NCBI GenBank assembly: GCA_963837455.1
Contig: CAWINM010000002.1
Coordinates: 434,001 to 498,000 of the forward strand
Direction: 5' to 3'
Origin: DASYQD01 sp963837455
GTDB taxonomy: Bacteria > Acidobacteriota > Thermoanaerobaculia > Multivoradales > JAIOJS01
Length of the DNA: 64,000 bases
Positions 45,001 through 57,000 of this stretch are shown piece by piece. Below the pieces are notes generated by a model, which worked only from the letters and a program-made list of their open reading frames with translations, made no database searches and was not told the origin of the DNA. The position numbers were made by a program, and so were the translations under genes. Within the stretch, counting starts at the first letter, position 1. Every line of letters begins with the position of its first letter.

Positions 45001-48000
45001 CCAACCGCTCGGTGATCGACGTCGCCGGCTCGCTGGTCGGGGGTCACGCTCGCAGCGCCGACGGCACCGTGACGGTCGCCCGCGGCGGCGAGCCGGGCGT
45101 GAGCGTGCCGCTCGCCGCCGACGGCAGCTTCCGCATCCTCGACGTGCCGCTCTCCACGGGCAGCAACACGCTCACCGTGTCGGCGCGCGACGCGCAGGGG
45201 CACACCGGCAGCTCGACGGCGACCGTGGTCGCCGACTTCACCCCGCCGACGCTGCAGCTCCTCGCCGATGGCCAGCCGCTCGCCGATGGCGCGAGCTTCA
45301 GCCACCCGATCACCCTCGCGGTGGAGGTCGCCGACGATGCGCAGCTCGGCGGGCCGCCGAGCATCCGCATCAACGGCGCGCTGCAGCAGGGCGCCGCGGC
45401 GCCGCGCACCGAGATCGCGCTGTCGGAGGGCGGCGGCTACCTGGTCAGCGTCGTCGTCACCGACGCCGCCGGCAACGAGGCCCGCGGCGAGCGCAGCTTC
45501 GTGCTCGGCTTCGGCGGCTGCGTGCTGAGTGACGTGTCGCCTGCCGCCGACAGCCCCGTGGCCAGCCCGGCGGTGACGCTGGTGGGCCGCGCCGCCGGCG
45601 CCGCCAGCCTCACCGTGCGCGTGCCGCAGCCGGGGGGCAGCGTGCAGGAGTACGCCGCGTCGCTGGCGGAGGGGACCTTCCTGCTCGGCGACGTGCCGCT
45701 GCCGGTGGTGGGGGAGAACGCCCTCGAGCTGGTGTGCGTCGACGGCTCGGGCGGCAGTCAGAGCACGCCGCACCCCATCCGGCGGCTCGCCGCCGGCGAC
45801 GGGCCGACCCTCGCCATCAGCGCGCCGGTGACGGGAGCGCTGCTCTCCTCCGACAGCGTCGCGGTGTCCGGCACCGTGAGCAGCGGCGCCGTCACCGTCA
45901 ACGGGCTGCCCGCCACGGTGACGGGGGCGACCTTCGAGCGTGCCTCGGTGCCGCTGACCGAGGGCCCGAACCCGCTGCTGGCACGCGCCGTCGATGCCGC
46001 CGGCCGCAGCGCCGAGGATCGCGTCGTCGTCGACCGAGACACGCAGGCGCCGCGGCTGTCGATCACCCGCCCCGACAACCACAGCCAGATCGGCGTCGCC
46101 GGTGGCGGCGCTGCCACCATCGACGTCTCCGGTCTCGTCGACCTCGACGGCGAGCCGCACCTCGACCGCGTCGTGGTCTCCACCGCCCAGGGGAGCGTCA
46201 CCGCCATCGTCGATGCCGCCACCGGCCGGTTCACTGCCAGCGGCGTGCCGCTGGACACCGCGGCCGGCGCCGGCGTCACCCAGACGGTGACCGCCACCGC
46301 CACCGATCGCGCCGGCCTCAACGGCGCGGCGAGCGTCGACGTGACGCTCGACCCCAGCGGCCCGGCGATCGTGCTCAGCGCGCCCGAGGACACCACCCGC
46401 ATCGCCGCCGGTGGCGCCACCACCATCGCCATCGCCGGCGACGCCTGGGCGGCCCCCGGGGCGGCGGTGTCGATCAACGGCATCGACCTCGACGTTGCCT
46501 GGGAGCCGCCCGGCAGCGACGGCCGCCGCCACGCCGCCTTCACCGCCACCGTCGCCGTGCCCGCCACCGACGGCGCCTTCGGCGTCATCGCCCGTGCCAC
46601 CGAGCTCGACGGCCGCTGGGCGCAGGACCGCCGGCTGCTCTTCCGCGATACCGAAGGGCCGCGCGTGCTGGAGCTGATCCCCGCCGACGGCGCCACCGGC
46701 GTCGACCCCAACGGCCTCCTCTTCGCGCTCTTCTCGGAGAGCATCCGCCACGACTCGCTCGCCGGCGCGACGGGTCTCTCGCTCACCCGGGTGGCCACCG
46801 GGCAGCCGGTGGTGGGCACCTTCACCGTCGCCGGTCAGGCGGTGGCCTTCGCGCCTGGCGCGGCGCTCGCCGCCGGTGAAGCCTACGTGCTGCGCGCCGG
46901 CGCCGGGATCACCGACACCGCCGGCAACCCGCTGGTGGCGTCGCTCGAGTCTCACTTCGCCGCCGCCACGCCGCTCGCCGCGGGCGCTCCGACTCTCGAT
47001 CCGCCGGCCGCCGTGCAGTGCGCCGAGGAGCTGACGCTCACCGGGCACGCCACCAGCGGCGCGACGGTCAAAGTGCGCGACGGCAACCTCGTCTTCACCG
47101 GCTTCGCCGACGCCTCCGGCGCCTTCACCGTCGGCGTGCCGGTCTCGGGCAGCGGCTACCACCTGCTGCGGGTGTGGACGCTCGACGCCACCAGCGGCGC
47201 CACCAGCCCGGAGGCGACGGCGGTCGTGCGCATCGACTGCCAGGCGCCGTCGGTGGTGGAGGCGACGTTCGATCGCGCCACCGGCGTGGTGCGGGTGGTC
47301 TTCTCGGAGGCGATGGACGCCTCGACGGTGGCGGTGGGCGGCGTCGGCTCCGCGATCCGCCTCTCCGACGCCGACGTCGCCGGCGCCTTCCAGGGCGGCA
47401 CCCTCTCCTGGCCCTCGTCGAGCGTCGCCGAGATCGCGCTCATCTACCGCCGCCGACGCCTGGTGGCGCGATCGCCCGGTGCGGCTGCAGGTGAGCTCCC
47501 CGGCGGCCGACGCCGACGGCAACGCCATGGCGGCGAGCTTCGAGACGGTCTTCTTCCCCGGCGGCGGCGACCTGCAGGCGGGTTCCTCGTCCGGCGAGGC
47601 CTACGACGATGCCACGGGGCGCCCCCTGGCCGGTGCCGCCGTGCGGCCTCTATGCCGCCGGTGCACCCGCTGCCCGGCTCGGTGCCGGTGGGGGAGGAGG
47701 GAAGCTCGGTCGCCGGCGCCGTGACCGACGGGCGCGGCCGCTTCGTGCTCACCGGCGAGGTGCCGGCGGGCCGCTACGCCTGGTTGTGGAGAAGGAGGGG
47801 AGCACCCGCGTCTACAGGCGCCTGTCGCTGCGTCCGGCGGCCGGGCTGGTGCCCTTCGACAGTCGGCTGACGCCGCTGGCTGCCGCGGCGGGCGAGCTGT
47901 CGCCGATCGCCGGCGGCACCGTGCGGCGGCCGAGTCCGCTGCGGGCGCGGGCGACGGTCTCTCCTTCAGCGCCGATGCTGCGGCGCTCCCCGGCGCCGCG

Positions 48001-51000
48001 ACGGTGGCGGTGCGCCTACTCGCCGCGCTCGGGGCAGGGGCTGCCCGACTTCCTGCCCCTCGGCTGGACTCCCGCCGGCGCCGCCGAGCTGCGGCTGGAG
48101 CAGACGCCGTCCGGGTCGTCGGCAGCGGAGCCGCTGCCCGAGCAGGAGCCTGTGGACCTCGGTGCCGGCCGCCTCGAGCTGCCGCTGCCCTCCTGGCTGG
48201 GACCGGGCTCCGCGATCCCCGCGAGCGACGTGTTCGCCGCCCGCTACGAGGCCGCCACCGGTCGTTGGATCGCGCTGCCGACGCCGGAGGTGATCGCCGG
48301 CACCGGCGGTGCCGCGGCGCGCGCGCGCGTCGACGTGGCAGGTCCGGGCACGGTGGCGATCGTCGTCCCCGACCGCGACCCGGCGACGCGTCCCGCGGAG
48401 CTGCCGCAGGCGGCGGGCGACCCGCTGGTCGGCGTCGATCCGCCGGCGTCGACGCCGGCGCTCACCGCGACGCTCGCCCTCGACCCGCCGGTGGTCGGCC
48501 CCACCGGGCGCGCCAGGGCGCGCGTCGTGGCGCAGGCCGAGCGACGGCGCCACGGCGTGGCCGAGCGGCCTCGCCGTGCAGGCGTTCCTCGACGAGAAGC
48601 TGGAGCTCACCGGCGGCGGCGAGGTGCTCGAGGCTCCCTTCGCGGCCGACCTCGTCGCTCTACCACCCCGAGCCTCAGCGCCGCCGAGCAGGGCGCTGCG
48701 TCCGCCGGCGCCGCCGGCGCCATGGAGTTCGTCGTCTCCCCCAGCCCGCGGGCGGCGCAGGTGCTGCTCTCGGTGGGCTGGGAGAACATCCGCCTCTTCC
48801 CCTTCCCCGAGGAGGTCGAGCGCGGCCCGGTGGTGGGTCCCGACGGCGGCACCGTGGAGTCCCCGGAGGGCGTGGAGCTCACCATTCCCGAGGGTGCCCT
48901 CGCCACCAAGGTGCCGGTGGCGGCGACCCTGCTCACCGCGAGCGAGCTCGCGGCGCTGCCCACCGTCGCCGGCTACGACACCAAGGCCGCCGTGCGCGTC
49001 GACCTCTCCGGCGCCACCCTGGCGCGGCCGGCGACGCTCTCCCTGCCGACGCCGGCGGGAACGGTGGCCGACTCCACCGCCTCGCCGCGGGTGATTCTTG
49101 CCGAGCTGGTGGAGGCGCCCGCCGACGGCCGCGGCGCGCTGCCGCGGCTGGTCGCGCGCACGCGCCGCGACGGCAGCGGCGCGGCGGAGCGCGTCGTCGC
49201 CTCCTCCGACCTCGCCGGCGCGCTGCCGCTCGACGGCATCGTTCGCGAGGGGCTCTACCTGTTGCTCGCGGCGCAGCAGCCGCTCGGCTTCGTCACCGGC
49301 TTCGTGCGCAACGGCAACGGCACGCCGCTCGCCGTCTCGCGGGTGACCGCCGACGAGCTGGGCACCGGCGACCTCTCGCGCGTTGAGCGGCCGCTACGCG
49401 GTGCCCGCCAACGCCGGGGCCGATCGTCGCCTGGAGGCGCGCCACCCCGCCCTCGACGAGCGCGGCGAGGGCGCGATCCCCACCCTCGCCGCCGGCGCCG
49501 TGGCCGCGCTCGACCTCGTCGTCGAGCCAGTGCCGCCGCGCGTGCTCTCGGTGACGCCGGCCGACGGCGCCAGCGGGCAGCCGCTCGCCAGCGCGGTGAC
49601 GGTGCTCTTCAGCGAGGCGCTCGATCCCGCCACCGTCACCTCGTCGACGCTCACCCTGGAGCTCGCCGACGGCGAGGGCGGCGCCAGCGGCGTCTTCATG
49701 GACGGCACGGTGTCGCTCGTCGACCAGGTGCGGGTCGTCTTCACGCCGGCGCGGCCGCTGCCGCCCGGACGCAGCTTCCGCGCCCACTTCGCCGGCGGCG
49801 TGGCGGACGCCGGCGGCGCGATCTACGCCGGCGCGCCGCTGCTGTGGAGCTTCTCGACCTCGTCGACCATCGTGCCGGGCGGGCAGGTGCACCCCGAGAA
49901 GTTCCACGTCCGGGTCCCTGTCAACGGCGTCGCCACCGTCGTCGGCGACCCCGGCGCGCTGCCGGGCAGCCCTCCCGGGCAGACGCCGTGGGCCGTCTCT
50001 CCCGAGCTCGCGGGGCCCGTCGCCGACCCGCTGAGGGACACCTTCCAGGGGCAGGGCGACGGCAGCTTCAGCGGCACCGTCGGCCACCCGCCCACCTTCG
50101 CGGCCACCCTCGCCAGCAAGGTGTGGGTCAAGGTCTTCGACCCCACCGGCACGCTGGCCGCCGAGTTCGAGGTGGGGCCCTTCACCACACCGGACGGCCT
50201 CGGCTTCGTGGCGCCGGCCGGCGAGGCGGTGAGCTTCGTCAGCGCCGAGGGGCTGGCGGTGGACGTGCCGGCGGGCGCTTTCGACGTCGCGACGCTGGTG
50301 AAGATCCAGCAGCTGAGCCCGTCGTCGCTCGGCGTGCCGACGCCGCAGGGGATGGCCCTCGGCGCCTACGTCGACGTCGACTTCGACGGCGAGGCGAAGG
50401 AGACGCTGCGGGTCCACGTGCCGGCGCCCGCCGCGGCGCCCGACGACGCGCAGGTGTTCATCGGCACGCCGGTCGGCCTGCCGTGGGGCCGGCGGCTTGA
50501 GCTGCTCTCCGTCGGCGGCGTCCTCGACCGCGACGGGCAGCGCTACCTCTCGAACGACCCCTCGCTGCAGCCCGAGCCGCCGGCCAGCCGACCCCAACGC
50601 CGGCCTGCGCTCGCTCACCAAGTCGGGAGGCCGCAGCTGCGCCACCGCCCGCCAGGAAGGGTTGCCGCAGTGCTTCCTGCGACTCGCTGCTGATGGAGTT
50701 CCGGCTGCGCGACGACGCCGCGTTCTTCTACGAGACGGGCGCCGGCCTCTACTCGCTGATGTCGGGGAGCGCGGGCTTCTTCGGCTACGCGCTCGGTATC
50801 CAGGGCGCGGCGATCTACGAGAACGCCGCCGACAACTGGGTCTACCTGCCGGTGCCGCACGACTGGAACGGCGGCTTCGTGCTGCCGGTGCTGTCCAACC
50901 AGCCGCTCGAGCTGGTGAGCCGCGACATCGCCACCGGCTGGGTGCTGGCGCGCAACCAGCACGACCCGGTGCTCGGCGGCGGCCTCATCGACGTCGGTCC

Positions 51001-54000
51001 GCTCGGCAACGATCACCCGCGACGGCCGCAGCTCGTCGACGCGCGGCCGTTCCAGCTCGTCCACCTGCCGGCGCCCGAGCCCGGCGACCTGGCGCGGCTG
51101 ACTCTCGACGTCGTCGCCCGCAGCAACGAGAACGGCGCCGTGCAGCTCGAGGGCATCCAGGGATTGCCGGTGGCCACCGGCACGACCGTCGCCCTCTACG
51201 ACTTCGCGCCCACCTCGCCTCTCGATCCGGAGGCGACCCCCGCCGAGCCGATCGCCGGCCCCTCGTTCACCGTCTGCGAGCCCAAGCAGCCCTGGCACAC
51301 CGGCTCGCTCGCCGGCAGCGACGACATGCTGGCGGTGATCGGCCCCGGCGACGTCGACGCCGCCAGCCTCGATCGCCTCGAGCTGCAGTTCGATCAGCCG
51401 CTGCTCGACGTCACCCAGAGGCCGGTGGCCGAGGTGGCGCGGCTGCCGACCTCGGACCGCTCGAGGCGTGCAACAGCTCGACGGCCGAGGGCTACCCGAA
51501 GACGCTCACCATCACCCTCGAGCAAGAGGACCGCAGCAGCCGGCTGGTCGTCATTCCCGCCGGCACGCTGCCGGCGGCCACCGCTTCCGCCTGGAGATCG
51601 AACCCGGCGGCGATCGCCGTGCAGACGCCCGACGGCGTCCCCGGCAGCTACTGGCGACACGGCGCCCCACCCGCTTCGACTTCGCCACCCGCGCCGTGCC
51701 GGGCGAGCCGATGTCGCGGCATGCCGGAGGGCTCGCCGGCGCTCGGCACCACCAGCGTCGCCCGCGACCTGCTCAAGCTCGGCAACCTGCTGGTGGTGGC
51801 CTCCGAGACCGGCGACCTGGTGGCGATCGACGTCAGCCGCGCCTCCGACCCCGAGGGGCTCCGCCGCCACGCGCTGCATGAACAAGGGGGCTGCGGTCGG
51901 CGACCCGCGCCCTCGCCACCGACGGCCACAACCGGATCTTCTACGCCGGCCTCTTCGGCTCGATCTGGGGGGTCAAGGCGGTGCGGCTCGAGGACGTCCG
52001 CAAGGCCGACGCACACCTTGCGTCGATCCCGCCGCCGTGGGCCAGCGGCCTGCCCTGCTTCCAGGGCGTGGCAGGGCTCGGTGCGGGTGGCCTACGCCCT
52101 GGGCTCGACCACCGGCACCACCGCCTCGGAGTGGCTCGGCCTGGGCACGCTGCCCGAGGGGACGCCGATGAAGATGGCGGTCCTCGCCCAGGACGAGAAG
52201 GGGAAGACGCTCGAGCTGGGGGACTTCGTCGCCGCCTACACCGACGACGCGGCCATCTCCGAGGGCCTCGTCCCCGACGCCGAGGGGATCTACACCTTCG
52301 ACGTGCCGCTGCGCTCCACCCTGGCCCGCTGCCCAGGCCGGCGAGCTCGAGCCCAGCCTGCCGCCGGGGACGCGCGCCGGAGCCGGCGGTCGCCGCGTGG
52401 CGCGACGCGGGCGTGCGACGGGGAGGAGGACTACGACCGCTACCAGCGGGTCGACCATCGACAACCTCACCACCGGGCAGAGCTGGTCGATCGACGTCGA
52501 GAACCCCTGGCCGGACGGCGGCAGCGGCGACGGCACCGCGATGGTCACCGGGGTGCGCGCCCGGCGCGGCGACCAGCTCCGGGTGCGCTACAACCTGCGC
52601 GCCCTCGGCCACGTGGCGATCCTCGGCAGCGGCATCACGGTGGTCGACCTCAACCGCTTCTACCGCCTGACCCAGCCCTTCCAGACGCCGGGCGCCGGCC
52701 AGTGCGGCCGGCGGCTGGGCGAAGTTCGAGGGGCAGGGGCTCGCGTACCCGGCCTGCGCGCCGGGCAGCCTCGCTTCGACGGCATCGCGATGACCTCGGC
52801 GGTGGTCACCCACTCCAAGACCGGCTGCGTCGACGGCGAGCCCTGCCGCGGCGACGGCTTCATCGACATCTACTCGCCGCTCGCGGGCCTGGGCGCCGTG
52901 CACACGCGCTCGACGGTCGAGGCCCCGGGCGGGGTGAACGGCGGCGCCTTCACGGCTCCACCGAGGGCCCGAGGCGCTGCAGCTCGCCGACTTCGCCGCC
53001 TGCATCCAGCACGTCGACGGCGGCAACGTCCTGCTGCGCGACGTCGCCCTCGCCAACGACGTCGAGTGGATCGACCGCGGCATCCACGGCGACCTCACGG
53101 CATCTTCCACCTGCCCACCGCCGCGCAGGCCGCCAAGGCGGTGCACGGCGACCTCATGTTCCTCTCGCTCGGGGTCGCCGGGCGTCTTCGTCTTCGACGT
53201 CTCCGGCCGCAGCGTGACGACCTCGCCCCGCGGTGGCTCGGCGCTCATCGGGCGCCTCTACGTCAAGGGGCACAGCGCCTTCCGCCTGCAGGTGGACGCG
53301 GCGCGCGGTCTGCTCTTCGCCGGCGGTACCGACGCCGCCTCCGGCAAGCCGGTGATCGACGTCTGGGACCTGCGGGCCGTCAACGGCGCCAAGGGGCTCG
53401 CCGGCGAGCCGGCGCCGCTCGCCACCCTCGACGCACCCTGGTCGACCAACCAGCTCGGCATCGACGAGACGGGCACCGGCCTGCTCTACAGCTGGGACCC
53501 CGCCAAGGGCGCCATCGTCGTCCCCTTCGACAGGCCGCGCATGCTCTTCTCCGGCATCTACCGGCCGGCGGGGGAGACGCGGCGACCGCCCCATCTCGGG
53601 CGTCGAGCGCCTCACCTCGCGCTCGTGCCGCTCGGCGTGCCGATGGAGGCGACGCTCCCCGGCGGCGGAGGCGCAGCGGCGTCTCGCCAACGAGGAGAAG
53701 GCGACCGCGGCGTTCAAGCTGCGCGTCGCGCTCCCCGGCTCGCTGGGTCCCGAGCTGACCGCCAAGGTGCAGGGCCTTCGCCACCTGCCCGCCGACCGCG
53801 CCCTGGCGGCGGAGGACGTCGAGGCCGCGGTGGCGCCGCCGGGCGGCCCCGGCTGGCCCGACAACGAGGTGGTCGTGCGGCTGCGCCGGCGTCGGCGTCG
53901 GCAGCGACGAGGGCGACCGGCGTTGCGTCAACGGCGAGTCGGGGCCGCTGGGCAGCGCCTACCAGCTCTACGAGTCGGTGGAGACGGTGCTGCTGGTCGC

Positions 54001-57000
54001 CGACCCGCGCGCGCACGCCGGCTACCACCGCCAGGACGCCCCCGATACCGAGGTGGCCGACGAGCAGGCGCAGTGCCGCCGCTGCGACTGGCCGGGCTAC
54101 CTGCCCGACCCGCTGGGCAACGACCCACACCTCGCAGGACGTCGAGCAGCTGCTCGCCTCGCGGTACCTGCGCGCCTTCCTCTTCGCCGACCGAGCGGGC
54201 GATCGCCAGGTCGAGCAGGCGACCCAGCGCGCGCTCGACTTCTTCGCCGACCACGGCGACGACTACCCGCCGCCGGCCGGCTCCGTCGAGGTGCTGGGCA
54301 CCGCCGACGAGGTGCCGTCGCCGTTGCAGGTGTCGCTCGTGGAGCCGGCGCAGGGCGCGGCGATGTGGGGGGCGGGCGAGGCTGGAGTGGCCGCCGCGCT
54401 CAGCGGGGGCGAGCTGCTGCTCGCCGCCACCGACCGCAGCGTGCCGGGGCGCGCCATGCCCTTCTCGCTCACCCGCACCTACCGCTCGGGGATGCTCGGC
54501 TACGGGCCGCTGGGGAGCGCCGGCTGGTGGGCGACGCTGTTCGCCCACCTGCGCGAGCTGCCGGCCACCGGCGAGGTCGAGTACCACGACGGCACCGGCC
54601 ACGTCTGGCGCCTGCTGCCGCGCGCGCTGCCCGAAGCTCCCGACGGCTACGAGAAGGACGACCCGGGCTCCTACTACGTGCCGCACGGGGTCTACCTGCG
54701 CCTGCAGAAGCTCGCCGGCGGCCGCGGCTGGCGCCTCTCGGCCGCCAGCACGACGCGGCGCTCTTCGACGCCGCGGGGCGGCTCGGTGGAGATCGACGAC
54801 CGCCACTCCGCGGCGGCACCACGCCCGAAGCGAGGGCGCCACCGGCAGCCGCATGCGGCTGCCTACGACGCCTTCGGCCAGCTCGACGCGGTGACCGACG
54901 ACCTCGGGCGCCACTACGCCTTCGCCTGGTTCGACGATCCGCGGCCGGTGAGCGAAGGCGGCGACGGGCCGCGGTACGGGCTGCTGGAGTAGGTCGCCGA
55001 CTTCGCCGGCCGCGTGGTGGCCTACGCGTACGACGAGCAGCGTCGCCTCATCGATGTCGAGCTGCCCGAGGTCGGCAACCCGGTCGACGACTACGCCGCA
55101 TTCTCGTACCAGGGAGGCAGCCGCCCGACGGTCGAGTACCGCTACGACCCGCGGAAGGGGTGAGCGCCACGAGGAGGCGAGCGGAGGGCGCGTGCTCCAC
55201 GGCGACTTCGCGGCGCTGCGCCTCGGCAGCTTCTTGCTCCCCGACTTCGTCGCCGAACACCGGGGTGCCACGGGCGCGCTTCGAGTACGACCGCGACAGC
55301 GGGCGCCTCGCCAGGGTCGGCTTCCCGACGCCGGGCGACCAGAACACCGCCGGCATTCGCTGGCCTGGTCGCTGACCTACTCCGACAGAAGCTCCCCCCG
55401 CGACAGCGACGGTGCAGGCGCCGTGGGGGCACGACGTCGAGCACACCCTCAGCGGACGGCCGGGTCACCGAGCGCCGCGAGGAGCTGGCGGTCGAGGGTC
55501 GGCGGCCCGCCCGGGCCGGTGGTCGACCCTTGGCCTACGACCGAGGACGGGCGCCTGCTGTCGGTGGACGCGTCCGGACGGCTCGCGGGCGAGCCGCTGC
55601 TACGCCGACGGCAAGGGGGCCCGGGCTGTCCGGCGGGCGGCGGCGAGCCGGCGCCGGCGCTGGCACCGACCGACGGCTGGCCAAGGCCAACGTGACGCGC
55701 GCTGGTCGAGCCGCCACGACGCAGGCGGCGCAGGGCTCGGCCGACTACGACCGCGATCGTCACGAGGCGAGCTACCAGGAGGACAACCTCCTCGCCGCGA
55801 CGATCGACGGCGAGGGGCGGACGGTCGACCTCGCGGTGCCGCAGGCGGGCAAGAGCGCCACCACCCGCTTCGCCGCCGAGCAGGTCGCCGCCCACTTCGA
55901 CTACGACCGCTACGGCCGGGTGCAGAAGACCAGCGGCGATGGGGAGGGGGCGCCGGTGGTGCGGCTGGGCTACGGCGCCGACGCCCGCGGCCGGACCGGG
56001 GCGGGGCTGGTGACCAGCGTCGAGGAGGGCGCCGCCTTCTCGCAGCAGATCCACTACGACGAGGCGTTCAACGTCGACAAGGTGGAGACCTCGGCACGGG
56101 ACCGGCGACCACAGCCGACCACGACAGCTGGGACCGGGAGGTGCGGAGCGTCTCCGGGCTGTCCGAGGACGGCCGACTACCCCGAGGTGGGCGGCCGACA
56201 TGCCACGAGGGCAAGGGGCCGACGGTCGAGCGGGCCTTCGACGCCGCGGGGCACCTGGTGCGCGAGCGGCGGCTGCAGGACTTCACGTCGACCCGGCGGG
56301 CGGGCTCGACCCGGTGCCGCTGGGTGGAGAGCCGCTACGGCTACAACGCCCGCGAGCAGCTGGTCTCGATCGAGGAGACGCAACTGCGCCTCGGCGACGG
56401 CGCCGGCGAGGTCGATCCGTCGCCGCAGGTGGTGCGGACCTACGAGCTACGACGAGCTCGGGCGCCTCCAGACGAGCGCAAGGGCGCTCACCCGGCCCGA
56501 CCTGGTGACCACCTACACCTACGACCAGGCCGGGCGCATGGCGACCGTGCACACCGGCGACGAGGGGCGCGCCGGGTCGGCTACGACGAGCTGTCGCGGG
56601 TGGTGCTCGCCACCGACGGCGACGACGGCGTGTGGCGCGGCCGCTACGACGCCTGGGGCCGGCTCTTCCAGGAGGAGCGGGCCACCGGGGCCTTCGTGCG
56701 CCGGCGCTTCGACCAGGCCGACAACCCGATCGAGGCGCCGACGTTCGACGCCGACCCGACGACAGCCCGACGCCCACGTGCTCGGCGACATCCGCACCTA
56801 CTTCACGAGCTTCGGCGCGCCGCAGCAGGTGGTCCAGACGCTCGACCGCGCCGGCGGGCGGCGGCGAGGCGGAGGAGCGGGTGACCGGCCGCGTGTTCGA
56901 CGGCTCGGGGCGGGTCATGGAGGTGTGGAGCGGTCCGTCGAGCACCGAGGATCCCGATCGGCGTCGACCGCGAGGCCGGCCGCCGCGAGGTGGTCATCGA

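Noticed and set aside
43197..47528. 1443-codon minus-strand frame
   Set aside because: High GC keeps the antisense frame open; the plus strand encodes regular Ig domains here.
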